Part shown: positions 31,838 through 39,886 of the stretch, one piece after another
Layout: each line of letters starts with the position of its first letter
Position numbering within the stretch: the first letter of the stretch is position 1
Assembly: GCA_002483345.1 (NCBI GenBank)
Contig: DLHS01000007.1
Location: forward strand, 62,001 to 126,000
DNA from: Bacteroidetes bacterium UBA7662
GTDB lineage: Bacteria; Bacteroidota; Bacteroidia; UBA7662
Direction: 5' to 3'
DNA length: 64,000 bases
The notes under the pieces: model-generated
Told to the model about the DNA's origin: nothing
Seen by the model: only the letters and a program-made list of their open reading frames with translations
Database searches by the model: none
Translations under genes and position numbers: made by a program

Positions 31838-32320
31838 TTACCGAAGCCGTATCGGTATCCAGATTTCTTCTTCAGAAGCCGGGTCGTTGTTTTTGTACAG
31901 ACTGCCCAGCACTTCAAAGTGGGGACGGTTATCCAGGTCGTATGCAGAAGCCGGCAACCAATCGGAAAATATGTATTGGAAGGTACGGTTATCCGTATTT
32001 GAGCCCCGGTGGGTGAAAACAGCATATAAACCTCCCGTTAAAAGGAAGGTTTCCATACCAGCAGGAACATATGTAAAATCTGTCACTTCTGCCAGCGCCC
32101 ATTTTTCGAACTCCAGGGAAGGATTAAAAGGATTAAACTGCCTCGGGTCGTAAAGCTGAAGTGAATACAAATCTGTACCCACGCGGTTCTGTATTTCCCT
32201 GTTTACGGGCATAAAACCTGCCCACAATTCACCTGTCCGGTTATGTTGAAAGCTCATTTTTAAGCTTTTCCCGATGAATTTCTTCTCACGGATTGTTTCA
32301 AATCTGGCTTCGATGGTCAT
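31838..32320 (-). CDS. GyrI-like (AraC effector-binding) domain protein
   Basis: The 160-residue protein consists of a single GyrI-like/SOUL-related domain. It starts MTIEARFETIREKKFIGKSL, has ELWAGFMPVNREIQNRVGTD in the middle, YVPAGMETFLLTGGLYAVFTHRG, and ends with FEVLGSLYK, EEEIWIPIRLR, the usual closing pattern of these domains. They bind small hydrophobic ligands and occur either alone or attached to AraC HTH domains. Here the gene is about 200 bases upstream of, and parallel to, an AraC-type gene, so the two may work together. The ATG at 32320 is used, since the in-frame TTG six bases before lies in a promoter-like TTTTG. Confidence 0.8.
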   Translation of the reverse strand: MTIEARFETIREKKFIGKSLKMSFQHNRTGELWAGFMPVNREIQNRVGTDLYSLQLYDPRQFNPFNPSLEFEKWALAEVTDFTYVPAGMETFLLTGGLYAVFTHRGSNTDNRTFQYIFSDWLPASAYDLDNRPHFEVLGSLYKNNDPASEEEIWIPIRLR

Positions 32321-32350
32321 GGGCAAAACGACTTGTAAGGTCGAAAATAC

Positions 32351-32384
32351 AAAGAAAAAAGCTGCTTCATTTGAAGCAGCTTTT
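32351..32384 (-). terminator. Rho-independent terminator of the DUF4199 unit
   Basis: AAAAGCTGCTTCA pairs perfectly with TGAAGCAGCTTTT around a TT centre. On the minus strand a T-run (complement of the A-run at 32351-32360) follows the stem. It starts 17 bases past the DUF4199 stop codon. Confidence 0.88.
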
Positions 32385-32400
32385 AATCAGGACGAAGTAT

Positions 32401-32946
32401 TCAGGCTTCGGTCACGGCTGTTTCAGCCTTGTTTCCCTTCCGGCGCAGCACCAGCCCGCTAAAGGCGGCTACGACCAGACCAACAGGGAACACCTCCATG
32501 TAGGTAATGAGCACTACAAAAACAGGTTGTTTATACATCTCCTTAAACTGTGCCATCTCCTCGCTTTTGGCAGCCAGTTCGGTAGTGGTAGCGCCATTTC
32601 TGGTGGCTTCCAGCATCACATGAGGGATGTACTTGTCCAGAAAATCCGGCACAAAAAGGTAGTAGTAAAACAACCAGGCCAAAACGTAGATACTTGCACC
32701 TACAAAAGCTATCAGGGCTCCCATTTTAAAAGCCCGGCCAAAGGTAAATGCCCCTGTAACCTGTTTGTTGCGATAAGTACGTACACCAAAAAAGACCAGT
32801 GAAAAGACCACCACCATGGCGGCGTAACCGAGTACATCGTTGCTTTCAAAATCCGGATTGGTGTAACAGAGGTTGACGGTGTAAAGCATATTGGCACAGA
32901 GGATAACGCCCAATATGGTGCCGTATAACCAGGTAAATTTTTTCAT
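32401..32946 (-). CDS. DUF4199 membrane protein
   Basis: The 181-residue inner-membrane protein has four predicted helices: TWLYGTILGVILCANMLY, VLGYAAMVVVFSLVFFGV, GALIAFVGASIYVLAWLFYYY, and PVFVVLITYMEVFPVGLVVA. The loop after helix 2 carries RTYRNKQVTGAFTFGRAFKMG, the most conserved part of DUF4199. The soluble segment before the last helix is acidic and helical. The family is specific to Bacteroidota and has no assigned function. It sits next to a membrane-bound LuxR-type regulator on the same strand, a pairing I have seen in this phylum, which suggests that the two act together in envelope sensing. It has its own -7 box upstream and a strong terminator downstream. Confidence 0.88.
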   Translation of the reverse strand: MKKFTWLYGTILGVILCANMLYTVNLCYTNPDFESNDVLGYAAMVVVFSLVFFGVRTYRNKQVTGAFTFGRAFKMGALIAFVGASIYVLAWLFYYYLFVPDFLDKYIPHVMLEATRNGATTTELAAKSEEMAQFKEMYKQPVFVVLITYMEVFPVGLVVAAFSGLVLRRKGNKAETAVTEA

Positions 32947-32966
32947 GATTGTAATTTTAGGTTGCC

Positions 32967-32974
32967 CAAAACTA
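32967..32974 (-). promoter_or_regulatory. -7 box upstream of the DUF4199 gene
   Basis: The minus strand reads TAGTTTTG, an exact TAnnTTTG match, 20 bases before the ATG. No TTG stands at the expected -33 position. Confidence 0.5.
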
Positions 32975-33056
32975 CAGGCAGGGATTAAAACCAGACTCGT
33001 ACTAAAGTACCAATTTTAGCGGAAGGGGGTTTTCACAGCCAGGGTACATGCCCTGG

Positions 33057-33524
33057 TCATGGAATCAGTCGCAGACGTTTGGCTTTTTCCATAGCCTGTG
33101 CCCTGCTTTTTACCTCCATTTTGAGGAAGATGTTGGAGGCATGGGTTTTTACCGTACTCAGCGAGATGAAAAGCTGATCTGCAATTTCAGCATTACTTTT
33201 GCCTTGCGCAAGGAGCCGGAGAACCTCCCATTCACGGTTTGTAAACTGTAGTTTTTCCAAAACAGCCTCATCTCTTTCAAAGGGAATTTCCCGGTGGACA
33301 AGCACTTCCTTTTCGATAATGATATGCCTGCTGAGTTGCCTTGCTACCCAGGCGCCCAGCAGGGTAAACAGAACCGCCAACAGGCCAATGTAAATGTCGA
33401 GGGCATGATGGGTTATCAGGAAGCGCCATTCAAGCCACTTCAGCAGAAACAAAAGCACTGCCATGCCTATGCCGTAAAGGGCAATCTGGTAATAGAATGC
33501 TGTTCTTACTTCTGGTGTGCGCAT
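33057..33524 (-). CDS. Membrane-anchored LuxR-type transcriptional regulator
   Basis: From the ATG at 33524 the protein has 155 residues. Two membrane helices come first (AFYYQIALYGIGMAVLLFLL and LDIYIGLLAVLFTLLGAWVA), and a LuxR/GerE helix-turn-helix fills the C-terminus (LTxRE-like FTNREWEVLRLLAQGKSNAEIADQLF, then LSTVKTHASNIFLKM). There is no receiver domain, so this is a one-component regulator that must bind DNA while attached to the membrane or after release. Longer in-frame starts add only unlikely residues. It lies about 110 bases upstream of the DUF4199 gene on the same strand. I infer that the DUF4199 protein is its membrane partner or target. Confidence 0.85.
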   Translation of the reverse strand: MRTPEVRTAFYYQIALYGIGMAVLLFLLKWLEWRFLITHHALDIYIGLLAVLFTLLGAWVARQLSRHIIIEKEVLVHREIPFERDEAVLEKLQFTNREWEVLRLLAQGKSNAEIADQLFISLSTVKTHASNIFLKMEVKSRAQAMEKAKRLRLIP

Positions 33525-33838
33525 AGGACAAGATACGGAGAGCAAATTTTCGTTTTTACCCTGGATTCCAAATATTGGGTATGGCACTTTTCTTTTCCAG
33601 CGATTCCATTTTTTCCTGCAAAGTAGTCGGAAGGGTTATTTTTTGGTTTGGTTAAAAGCAAATCTGCCGTAAGCAGGTAAGAATGTGGTGCCGGAGCGTG
33701 GAGATAGGGAAGTGTTGCGTATCGGGACGGGACCGTGGAACCTGAAGCGTGCCTGTACACAGTCCGAAATTTGAATTAAAAAGGGCATTAAACAGCTCTC
33801 TGCAAACAATCCGGCTCACAACCCATTCAACTGGAATC
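33525..33838. other. Intergenic region between the FucP-like and LuxR-type genes
   Basis: The 314 bases hold no credible gene. They must contain the end of the transporter transcript and the promoter of the LuxR-type gene. On the minus strand AATATTTG, five of six fixed bases of the -7 consensus, lies about 45 bases before the LuxR-type ATG, without a -33 box. No terminator-like hairpin was found. Confidence 0.45.
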
Positions 33839-35575
33839 TTAATGCGAAGCTCCCTCTGCAACATCAACATCAATCCCCTGCCGGGTTAAAATACCCTTCA
33901 CCAGCCAGGCAAAAAGAGCCAGATAAGCAAAACAGAGTACCGGTAAAAAATAGGATTGGTGGATGCCTACGATGTCGGAGAGTTTGCCCTGAATCGGAGG
34001 TAAAATTCCCCCGCCCAATATCATCATGACCAGGAAGGCAGATCCCTGGGCGGTGTACTTGCCTAATCCGAGCAAGGACAGACTGAAAATCGCCGGCCAC
34101 ATGATGCTGCAAGCCAGGCCACCTGCCAGGAAAGCGTAGATGGCTACGGTACCGGTGCTCATCAGGCCGATTACCATCGCAGTAACCCCTAATATGGCGA
34201 ACAGCAGCAGGGTGCGGGCGGGTTTATCCTTGCTGATGAAAAAGGCTGCAATTTGCAGGAGTACGCAGAGTATGTAGTAATACAGCGCGGTCATGTCCTT
34301 GCCTGCCAGACTGTTGGCGCCCAGGATAACACCGAAAGCAATCAGGGGCACAAGGATGAGCGCCAGCGACTTTTTCCAGCCACCCAGCTTAAAAACGCTG
34401 ATGGCACCTGCCCAGCGGCCAATCATCAGACTGCCCCAATACATGGAGATATAAGGTGCTATTTCCGATGATTGTAATCCTCCGAATTCGGGGAGCTTTA
34501 GCAGTTCACCCAGGTTGGAGCCAATCGCCACTTCAACCCCTACATAGGTGAAGATGGCCAGCATGCCTAACACCAGTTGCGGATATCGCATGGCACCCCA
34601 GCCTTCGGGTTTTTTTACTGCGGCCCGGTTGGCATACAACAAACCGCCCACCACCACCAGCAGGGCCGCCATCAGCCAGCGCATGCGGTTTTGTTCAAGC
34701 GGCTCCCTGACTTCCATGATTTTAGCTGAAACAGCGGCAATCAAGGCCTGGTCTGCAGGAGTTGCCGTTGTAAGTTCCGCCAGCTCTGTCTGAAGGGCTT
34801 CGAGCTGAAACGCTGTCTCACTTTGGTAGCTGTTAAATACAGGGGCAAAACAAAGGGCCAGTAAAACCGTCATCACCAACAGGGTGCGCAGGGCTTTACC
34901 TGATTTTTCCATGGGCTCGTCGGCTGTACCGGCAGGTACTTTTTTGGAGAAATAAAAGAGGGCAGCGGCTGCCAGAAATAACAAACCAACGCCGATATAG
35001 AGCAGGATTACTTTGCTGAGTTCCAGACTTGAAATCTGGGTGTCGGTGACTGCTGCTGTTGTCCCGAACAAGGCAAAAGCTACTATCAACGGCCCGATGG
35101 TGGTACCGAAGCTGTTGATACCCCCGCCCAGATTCACACGGCTGGCACCGGTTTTGGGATCTCCCAGCAAAATGGCAAAAGGATTGGCAGCCGTTTGTTG
35201 CAGGGAAAAACCAAGTGCTACAGTAAATAAACCCAGCAGCATACCCACATACATATTGGCTTCGACTGCTACTATCATCACCCCGGCACCAATGGCCGAA
35301 AAAAGAAGGCCGTAAACGATGCTCTTTTTATACCCCCAGATACCCACCAGATCTTTCCCCCGGAAGGCACTGTACATAAACAAGCCCAAGGCGCCCAGGT
35401 AATAGGCGGTATAAAAGGCAAAGTCGATGAGCTGCGACTGAAACTGGTCGAGGGAGAAGTAACTCTTACAAAAGGGAATAAAAATGCTGTTTCCGGCTGC
35501 TATAAATCCCCAGAAGAAAAAAACAGTGATGAGGGTATACAGGGCAGGGTAATTGGTCTTTACAGGGGTTTGCAT
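33839..35575 (-). CDS. FucP/GluP-type sugar:proton symporter of the major facilitator superfamily
   Basis: The 578-residue inner-membrane carrier has about 12 helices. It starts MQTPVKTNYPALYTLITVFFFWGF, and FFFWGF is the hallmark of the fucose/glucose-galactose permease group. ANPFAILLGDPKTGASRVNLGGGINSFGTTIGPL in helices 4-5 is also diagnostic, and YWGSLMIGRWAGAIS and FLVMMILGGGILPPIQGKLSD mark the second half. A loop of about 60 residues between helices 6 and 7 (TELAELTTATPADQ...) is longer than usual. Likely substrates are glucose, galactose or fucose; sequence alone does not decide. The frame stays open for 52 codons upstream, but those codons run through palindromic element B and are not protein-like, so the ATG at 35575 is used. 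Confidence 0.9.
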   Translation of the reverse strand: MQTPVKTNYPALYTLITVFFFWGFIAAGNSIFIPFCKSYFSLDQFQSQLIDFAFYTAYYLGALGLFMYSAFRGKDLVGIWGYKKSIVYGLLFSAIGAGVMIVAVEANMYVGMLLGLFTVALGFSLQQTAANPFAILLGDPKTGASRVNLGGGINSFGTTIGPLIVAFALFGTTAAVTDTQISSLELSKVILLYIGVGLLFLAAAALFYFSKKVPAGTADEPMEKSGKALRTLLVMTVLLALCFAPVFNSYQSETAFQLEALQTELAELTTATPADQALIAAVSAKIMEVREPLEQNRMRWLMAALLVVVGGLLYANRAAVKKPEGWGAMRYPQLVLGMLAIFTYVGVEVAIGSNLGELLKLPEFGGLQSSEIAPYISMYWGSLMIGRWAGAISVFKLGGWKKSLALILVPLIAFGVILGANSLAGKDMTALYYYILCVLLQIAAFFISKDKPARTLLLFAILGVTAMVIGLMSTGTVAIYAFLAGGLACSIMWPAIFSLSLLGLGKYTAQGSAFLVMMILGGGILPPIQGKLSDIVGIHQSYFLPVLCFAYLALFAWLVKGILTRQGIDVDVAEGASH

Positions 35576-35616
35576 AATACCGGCAGGTTTGGCAGTACGA
35601 TTATAGCATTTATCTG

Positions 35617-35827
35617 GTAGACATCGAGATTTCGAGAGGCGAGAGGCGAGACTTTTTTGGCCCCGCACGTGCGGGGCTGTCAATGGTTCGTCGTCCAGGG
35701 TCGATGGCTGTGAGGTCCACTTGTGCCACACAGCTATGCTGGTTCACAGTTCTGTATCAACCACCAAGGCCGCAAAGCGGCAAAGTCTCGCCTCTCGCCT
35801 CTCGCTTCTCGAAGTCTCGATGTCTAC
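35617..35827. repeat. Palindromic intergenic element B
   Basis: The left end reads GTAGACATCGAGATTTCGAG followed by GAGAGGC-type heptamers. The right end (from 35782) is its near-exact inverted copy with one extra heptamer, so the arms are about 39 and 46 bases. The centre contains a perfect palindrome GCCCCGCACGTGCGGGGC (35660-35677). The termini match elements A and C. The right edge touches the end of the DUF1304 gene and supplies its TAG stop codon. Confidence 0.82.
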
Positions 35828-36186
35828 AAAAACAAAAGGCCCGCCAGGGCGGCCAATGCCGGAATTCCCTGGATGAAAAAGATACTTCGCTGCACGCTCA
35901 CACCCCCGTAAATACCGGCAGCAGCAACACAGGCCGTAAAAAATACCGCCACCTGACGCGCCAGTGCAAGGTCGGGAGAAAGCAGGGCCCACAGCACACC
36001 TGCCGCCAGAAAACCGTTGTACAAGCCCTGGTTGGCTGCCATGTTTTTGGTTTTTTCGAAAAAATCAGGCGAAAAGCCCCTGAAGACCTTTGGTGCACGG
36101 GTAGTCCACGCAAACATTTCGAGCCACAGGAAAAACAGGTGTTGCACAGCAATCACCACCAGCAGGATTTGAATCAGTATATGCAT
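35824..36186 (-). CDS. DUF1304 membrane protein
   Basis: The 120-residue protein has four predicted helices: MHILIQILLVVIAVQHLFF, LYNGFLAAGVLWALL, QVAVFFTACVAAAGIYG, and IPALAALAGLLFL. The motif between helices 1 and 2 (EMFAWTTRAPKVFRGFSPDFFEKTKNMAANQGLYNGF) is characteristic of DUF1304, a family of small inner-membrane proteins without a proven role. The stop codon (TAG) is the first TAG of the palindromic element B terminus, so the C-terminus may have been set by insertion of that element; even so the length is normal for the family. It is divergent from gdpD. Confidence 0.88.
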   Translation of the reverse strand: MHILIQILLVVIAVQHLFFLWLEMFAWTTRAPKVFRGFSPDFFEKTKNMAANQGLYNGFLAAGVLWALLSPDLALARQVAVFFTACVAAAGIYGGVSVQRSIFFIQGIPALAALAGLLFL

Positions 36187-36308
36187 AGGCCAAACTACTA
36201 AAAATATAAGTACGGAAGATGCTGAACCTTAGCTGTATTGCGTTACAACCCCTCCACTTTTCCTATTCTTAATCTCAAAAAATTAGCGGACGCTCCTATA
36301 TTCGTACA

Positions 36309-37211
36309 ATGTCAATCTTTCGTTGCCTGCTGTTTTTGTGTATGCCGCTGTCTCTTTTTGCACAGGAAAATCCTCGTTCCTTCGACTTGCAGGGGCATCG
36401 GGGAGCCCGTGGCCTGATGCCTGAAAATACCATCCCGGCCATGCTGAAAGCCATCGACCTGGGTGTTACTACCCTCGAGATGGATGTGGTGATTACAGCC
36501 GACCGTCAGGTGCTGGTGTCGCATGAAAGCTGGATGAATGCCGACATCTGCCTTGACAGCAGTGGCAAGGAAATGAGTAGCAGCCGGGGCAAACAACTCA
36601 ATATTTACGAACTCAGATACGCCGATATCCTCACCTTCGACTGTGGCAGCAAAAAAAACAACCGCTTCCCGGAACAGGAGAAGCTGCCGGTGCACAAACC
36701 CCTGCTCGATGATCTCATTCAGGTTTGTGAACGGTATACCCGGGAACGGAACTTACCTCCTGTACGATACAACATCGAAATCAAATCAAGCCCCGCCGGT
36801 GACCGCAAAGACCACCCGCTGCCCGATGAATTTGCAGATCTGGTACTCGGGGTACTGCAAAAAAGAGGTATTCCGGAACGTGCTACCATACAGTCTTTCG
36901 ATATGCGTCCGCTTCAGTACCTGCGCCAGTTAAATGCCCCGGTGAAACTCGCTTTCCTCACCGAAACGGAACAGGATATCGATGCGGTGATTAAATACCT
37001 GGGGTTCATCCCCGACATCTACAGCCCCTATTATAAGTTTGTAGACGAAACGCTGGTAGCCCACTGCCGCAGGCTGAATATGCTGCTGATTCCCTGGACA
37101 GTAAATGAGCCGGAGCAGTTGCAGAAAATGATTGGATTGGGGGTCGACGGGCTTATTACAGACTATCCCGACCGGGCAAAAGCAGTTTTAAGCGGTTCTG
37201 CTGAAAATTAA
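36309..37211 (+). CDS. Glycerophosphodiester phosphodiesterase
   Basis: The 300-residue exported enzyme hydrolyses glycerophosphodiesters to glycerol 3-phosphate and an alcohol. A signal peptide (MSIFRCLLFLCMPLSLFAQ) precedes a TIM-barrel domain of the GDPD family. The catalytic entry motif is QGHRGARGLMPENT (about 28-41), the metal-binding pair is in LEMDVVITADRQVLVSHE, and a later strand ends in TVNEPEQLQKMIGLGVDGLITDYPD. All hallmark residues (His, Arg, Glu, Asp, His) are in place. A TATATTCG box lies four bases before the ATG, so its message may be leaderless. It is monocistronic; guaB follows with its own promoter box. Confidence 0.93.
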   Translation: MSIFRCLLFLCMPLSLFAQENPRSFDLQGHRGARGLMPENTIPAMLKAIDLGVTTLEMDVVITADRQVLVSHESWMNADICLDSSGKEMSSSRGKQLNIYELRYADILTFDCGSKKNNRFPEQEKLPVHKPLLDDLIQVCERYTRERNLPPVRYNIEIKSSPAGDRKDHPLPDEFADLVLGVLQKRGIPERATIQSFDMRPLQYLRQLNAPVKLAFLTETEQDIDAVIKYLGFIPDIYSPYYKFVDETLVAHCRRLNMLLIPWTVNEPEQLQKMIGLGVDGLITDYPDRAKAVLSGSAEN

Positions 37212-37244
37212 TGGTCAGAAGTAAGGCCGTCTCGCCGAATTGTG

Positions 37245-37252
37245 TAATTTTG
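37245..37252 (+). promoter_or_regulatory. -7 promoter box of guaB
   Basis: TAATTTTG matches TAnnTTTG exactly and lies 27 bases before the guaB ATG, giving a predicted leader of about 20 bases. No -33 TTG is seen at the usual spacing. Confidence 0.5.
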
Positions 37253-37279
37253 TGCGGCAAATAAGCTCTTTGTTTGCCG

Positions 37280-38749
37280 ATGTTAGATTTCTCTCAAAAG
37301 TTCGTGGGTGAGGCCCTTACCTACGACGACGTTTTACTCGTCCCAGCCTATTCCGAGGTACTTCCCCGCGATGTAGACATCTCCTCCCAGTTCACCCGAA
37401 ACATCCGCGTGAACGTCCCCATCGTTTCGGCAGCCATGGATACAGTGACCGAATCGGCTCTCGCCATTGCCATGGCCCAGGAGGGCGGCATAGGCATGCT
37501 GCACAAAAACATGAGCATCGAAGCACAGGCCCGCGAAGTCCGTCGGGTGAAACGTTCCGAAAGTGGCTTGATTGTCGATCCCATCACCCTGAATCAGCAC
37601 GCCACCCTGAGTGAGGCCCTTGCCCTGATGCAGGAGAATAAAATCGGCGGTATTCCCATCATCGACGAAGACCGCAAACTGGTTGGCATTCTCACCAACC
37701 GCGACCTGCGTTTCGAGAAGAAACTGAACCGACCCGTTTCTGAGGTTATGACCAGCAAAAACCTGGTGACAGCCAAAGAAGGAACCTCTCTCAAAGAAGC
37801 AGAAGGCATTTTACAGGAGCATAAAATCGAAAAACTACCGGTGATTGACGCCCATGACAAACTTGTCGGCCTCATTACCTACCGCGATATCCTCAAACTC
37901 AAAGATTATCCCCGCGCCAATAAAGATGCCCTCGGCCGTTTGCGGGTGGGCGCTGCCGTAGGTGTAACAGCTGATATGCTGGAGCGGGTAACCGCTTTGG
38001 TGAATGCAGGTGTCGATGTTATCACCATTGATACGGCCCACGGTCATTCATTCGGGGTCATCAATGCCCTCAAACAAGTTAAAGCCGCTTTCCCTGCGCT
38101 CGAAGTAGTAGTAGGCAACATTGCCACCGGCGCTGCCGCCAAGGCACTGGCCGAAGCTGGTGCCGATGCCGTTAAAGTAGGCGTCGGCCCCGGCTCTATC
38201 TGTACCACCCGGGTAGTGGCAGGGGTAGGCGTACCACAACTCACCGCCATTTTTGAAGTCGCTCAGGCGCTCAAAGGTACCGGTGTTCCCCTCATAGCCG
38301 ATGGTGGTATCCGCTACACCGGCGACATCGTGAAAGCCCTCGCGGCAGGTGCCGGTACCATCATGGCCGGTTCGTTGTTTGCGGGTGTAGAAGAGTCGCC
38401 CGGCGAAACCATTATCTACGAAGGCCGTAAGTTCAAGTCGTACCGTGGTATGGGTTCAATCGAAGCCATGAAGGAAGGTTCCAAAGACCGGTACTTTCAG
38501 GATGCTGAAGATGAAATCAAAAAACTTGTTCCGGAAGGTATAGTAGGTCGGGTACCGTTCAAAGGCAAGCTGGCCGAAGTGATGTACCAATACATAGGCG
38601 GTCTGCGTGCCGGTATGGGCTACGTAGGTGCCCGCACCATGGCCGATCTGCAGGAAGCCAGGTTTGTCCGCATCACCAATTCCGGCATACGCGAAAGTCA
38701 TCCGCACGGCATTACCATTACCAGCGAAGCTCCTAACTATTCACGATGA
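37280..38749 (+). CDS. guaB: Inosine-5'-monophosphate dehydrogenase
   Basis: The 489-residue enzyme oxidises IMP to XMP with NAD+, the committed step of guanine nucleotide synthesis. It opens EALTYDDVLLVPAYSEVLP. Two CBS domains lie at about 95-210 (NKIGGIPIIDEDRKLVGILT and HKIEKLPVIDAHDKLVGLIT). The catalytic loop is GPGSICTTRVVAGVG, with the active Cys, and the flap motif is YRGMGS. The ATG at 37280 is chosen over a TTG two codons earlier that has no merit. The gene is followed by a purine/pyrimidine palindrome and pheS in the same direction, with 105 bases between. Confidence 0.97.
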   Translation: MLDFSQKFVGEALTYDDVLLVPAYSEVLPRDVDISSQFTRNIRVNVPIVSAAMDTVTESALAIAMAQEGGIGMLHKNMSIEAQAREVRRVKRSESGLIVDPITLNQHATLSEALALMQENKIGGIPIIDEDRKLVGILTNRDLRFEKKLNRPVSEVMTSKNLVTAKEGTSLKEAEGILQEHKIEKLPVIDAHDKLVGLITYRDILKLKDYPRANKDALGRLRVGAAVGVTADMLERVTALVNAGVDVITIDTAHGHSFGVINALKQVKAAFPALEVVVGNIATGAAAKALAEAGADAVKVGVGPGSICTTRVVAGVGVPQLTAIFEVAQALKGTGVPLIADGGIRYTGDIVKALAAGAGTIMAGSLFAGVEESPGETIIYEGRKFKSYRGMGSIEAMKEGSKDRYFQDAEDEIKKLVPEGIVGRVPFKGKLAEVMYQYIGGLRAGMGYVGARTMADLQEARFVRITNSGIRESHPHGITITSEAPNYSR

Positions 38750-38756
38750 GGAGATA

Positions 38757-38828
38757 GGAGAGGGGAGATGGGAGATGGGAGAGTGGAGATTAGCACATTC
38801 CCTCTTCCCTCTCCCATCTCCCCTCTCC
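38757..38828. repeat. Purine/pyrimidine inverted repeat between guaB and pheS
   Basis: GGAGAGGGGAGATGGGAGA (38757-38775) is repeated exactly inverted at 38810-38828. Both arms continue as all-purine and all-pyrimidine tracts respectively over nearly 100 bases. Related purine tracts (TGGAGATGGGAG) occur after the DUF4153 gene near 49510, so this is probably a second family of dispersed palindromes. Confidence 0.8.
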
Positions 38829-38854
38829 ACTCTCCCCTCTCCACCCCCCCTCCC

Positions 38855-39886
38855 ATGCAAGAAAAAATAGACGCCTTACAGCAGCAAGCCGCTGCCTTTG
38901 ATATCAGCAATCTGCAGGCCCTGGAGGCATACAGACTGCAGTTTATGAGCAAAAACGGCGCTATCAATGCGCTTTTTGAGGAGTTCAAGGCGGTGCCAGG
39001 CGACCAGAAACGGTTGTTTGGCCAGCCGCTGAACCAGCTTAAAAATTTCGTGGAGGGGCGTTTTGCCGAAGCGCGGGAGCTACTCGAAAATGCAGGATCC
39101 GGAGTGGCAGAAGGCATCGATTATACGGTGCCTCCACAGCCGATGCCGCTTGGTTCCCGTCATCCCATCAGCCTGGTCCGCCAGGAAATGGTAGGCTTTT
39201 TCGAGCGCCTGGGCTTCAACATCAGCGAAGGCCATGAGGTAGTCGATGACTGGCACAATTTCGGTGCCCTCAATTTTGAGGAGGATCACCCTGCCCGGGA
39301 TATGCAGGATACCTTCTTTATACAGACCAATCCCGATATATTGCTGCGTACCCATACCTCTACCGTACAGGTGAAGGAAATGCAACTGGGCAATCTGCCC
39401 ATACGCACCATCAGTCCGGGCCGGGTGTACCGCAACGAGACCGTTTCGGCCCGTTCGCACATGCAGTTCCACCAGATGGAGGGACTGTACATAGATGAAA
39501 ACGTATCTTTTGCAGACCTCAAGCAAACCCTCTTCCTGTTTGCCCGGCATATGTTTGGTGAGGAGGTGAAAGTTCGTTTCCGTCCGAGCTACTTTCCCTT
39601 TACCGAGCCTTCGGCGGAGATGGATGTAAGCTGTTTCATCTGTGGCGGGGTGGGTTGCAACATCTGCAAACAAACCGGCTGGGTAGAAATACTCGGCTGC
39701 GGTATGGTAGATCCGAATGTGCTCGAAAACTGCGGCATTGATAGCAAAAAGTATACCGGATATGCCTTTGGCATGGGCTTTGAGCGGCTCACCATGCTCA
39801 AATACCAGATCAAAGACATCCGGCTGTTCTTCGAAAACGACCTCCGTTTTCTGAAACAATTCACCAGTGTTCCTCCAAGCCGATGA
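38855..39886 (+). CDS. pheS: Phenylalanyl-tRNA synthetase alpha subunit
   Basis: The 343-residue catalytic subunit forms an alpha2-beta2 enzyme with PheT, which is not in the window. An N-terminal coiled-coil arm (MQEKIDALQQQAAAFDI onward, about 1-85) precedes the class II aminoacylation core. The core has HPISLVRQEMVGFFERLGF, HPARDMQDTFFI, LRTHTSTVQV, RVYRNE with HMQFHQMEGLYID, and GFGMGFERL-like AFGMGFERLTML as motif 3. The frame extends 29 codons upstream into the purine/pyrimidine repeat, giving a Pro/Ser-rich stretch that is not part of the protein; the start is therefore the ATG at 38855. Its end overlaps the start of the dehydrogenase gene (ATGA). Confidence 0.97.
   Translation: MQEKIDALQQQAAAFDISNLQALEAYRLQFMSKNGAINALFEEFKAVPGDQKRLFGQPLNQLKNFVEGRFAEARELLENAGSGVAEGIDYTVPPQPMPLGSRHPISLVRQEMVGFFERLGFNISEGHEVVDDWHNFGALNFEEDHPARDMQDTFFIQTNPDILLRTHTSTVQVKEMQLGNLPIRTISPGRVYRNETVSARSHMQFHQMEGLYIDENVSFADLKQTLFLFARHMFGEEVKVRFRPSYFPFTEPSAEMDVSCFICGGVGCNICKQTGWVEILGCGMVDPNVLENCGIDSKKYTGYAFGMGFERLTMLKYQIKDIRLFFENDLRFLKQFTSVPPSR

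Noticed and set aside
35576..35731. N-terminal extension of the FucP-like transporter
   Set aside because: The 52 extra codons run through palindromic element B and precede the diagnostic N-terminal helix of the family.
39080..39859. 259-codon open frame antisense to pheS
   Set aside because: It is fully covered by pheS with all class II motifs; no promoter or family similarity supports it.
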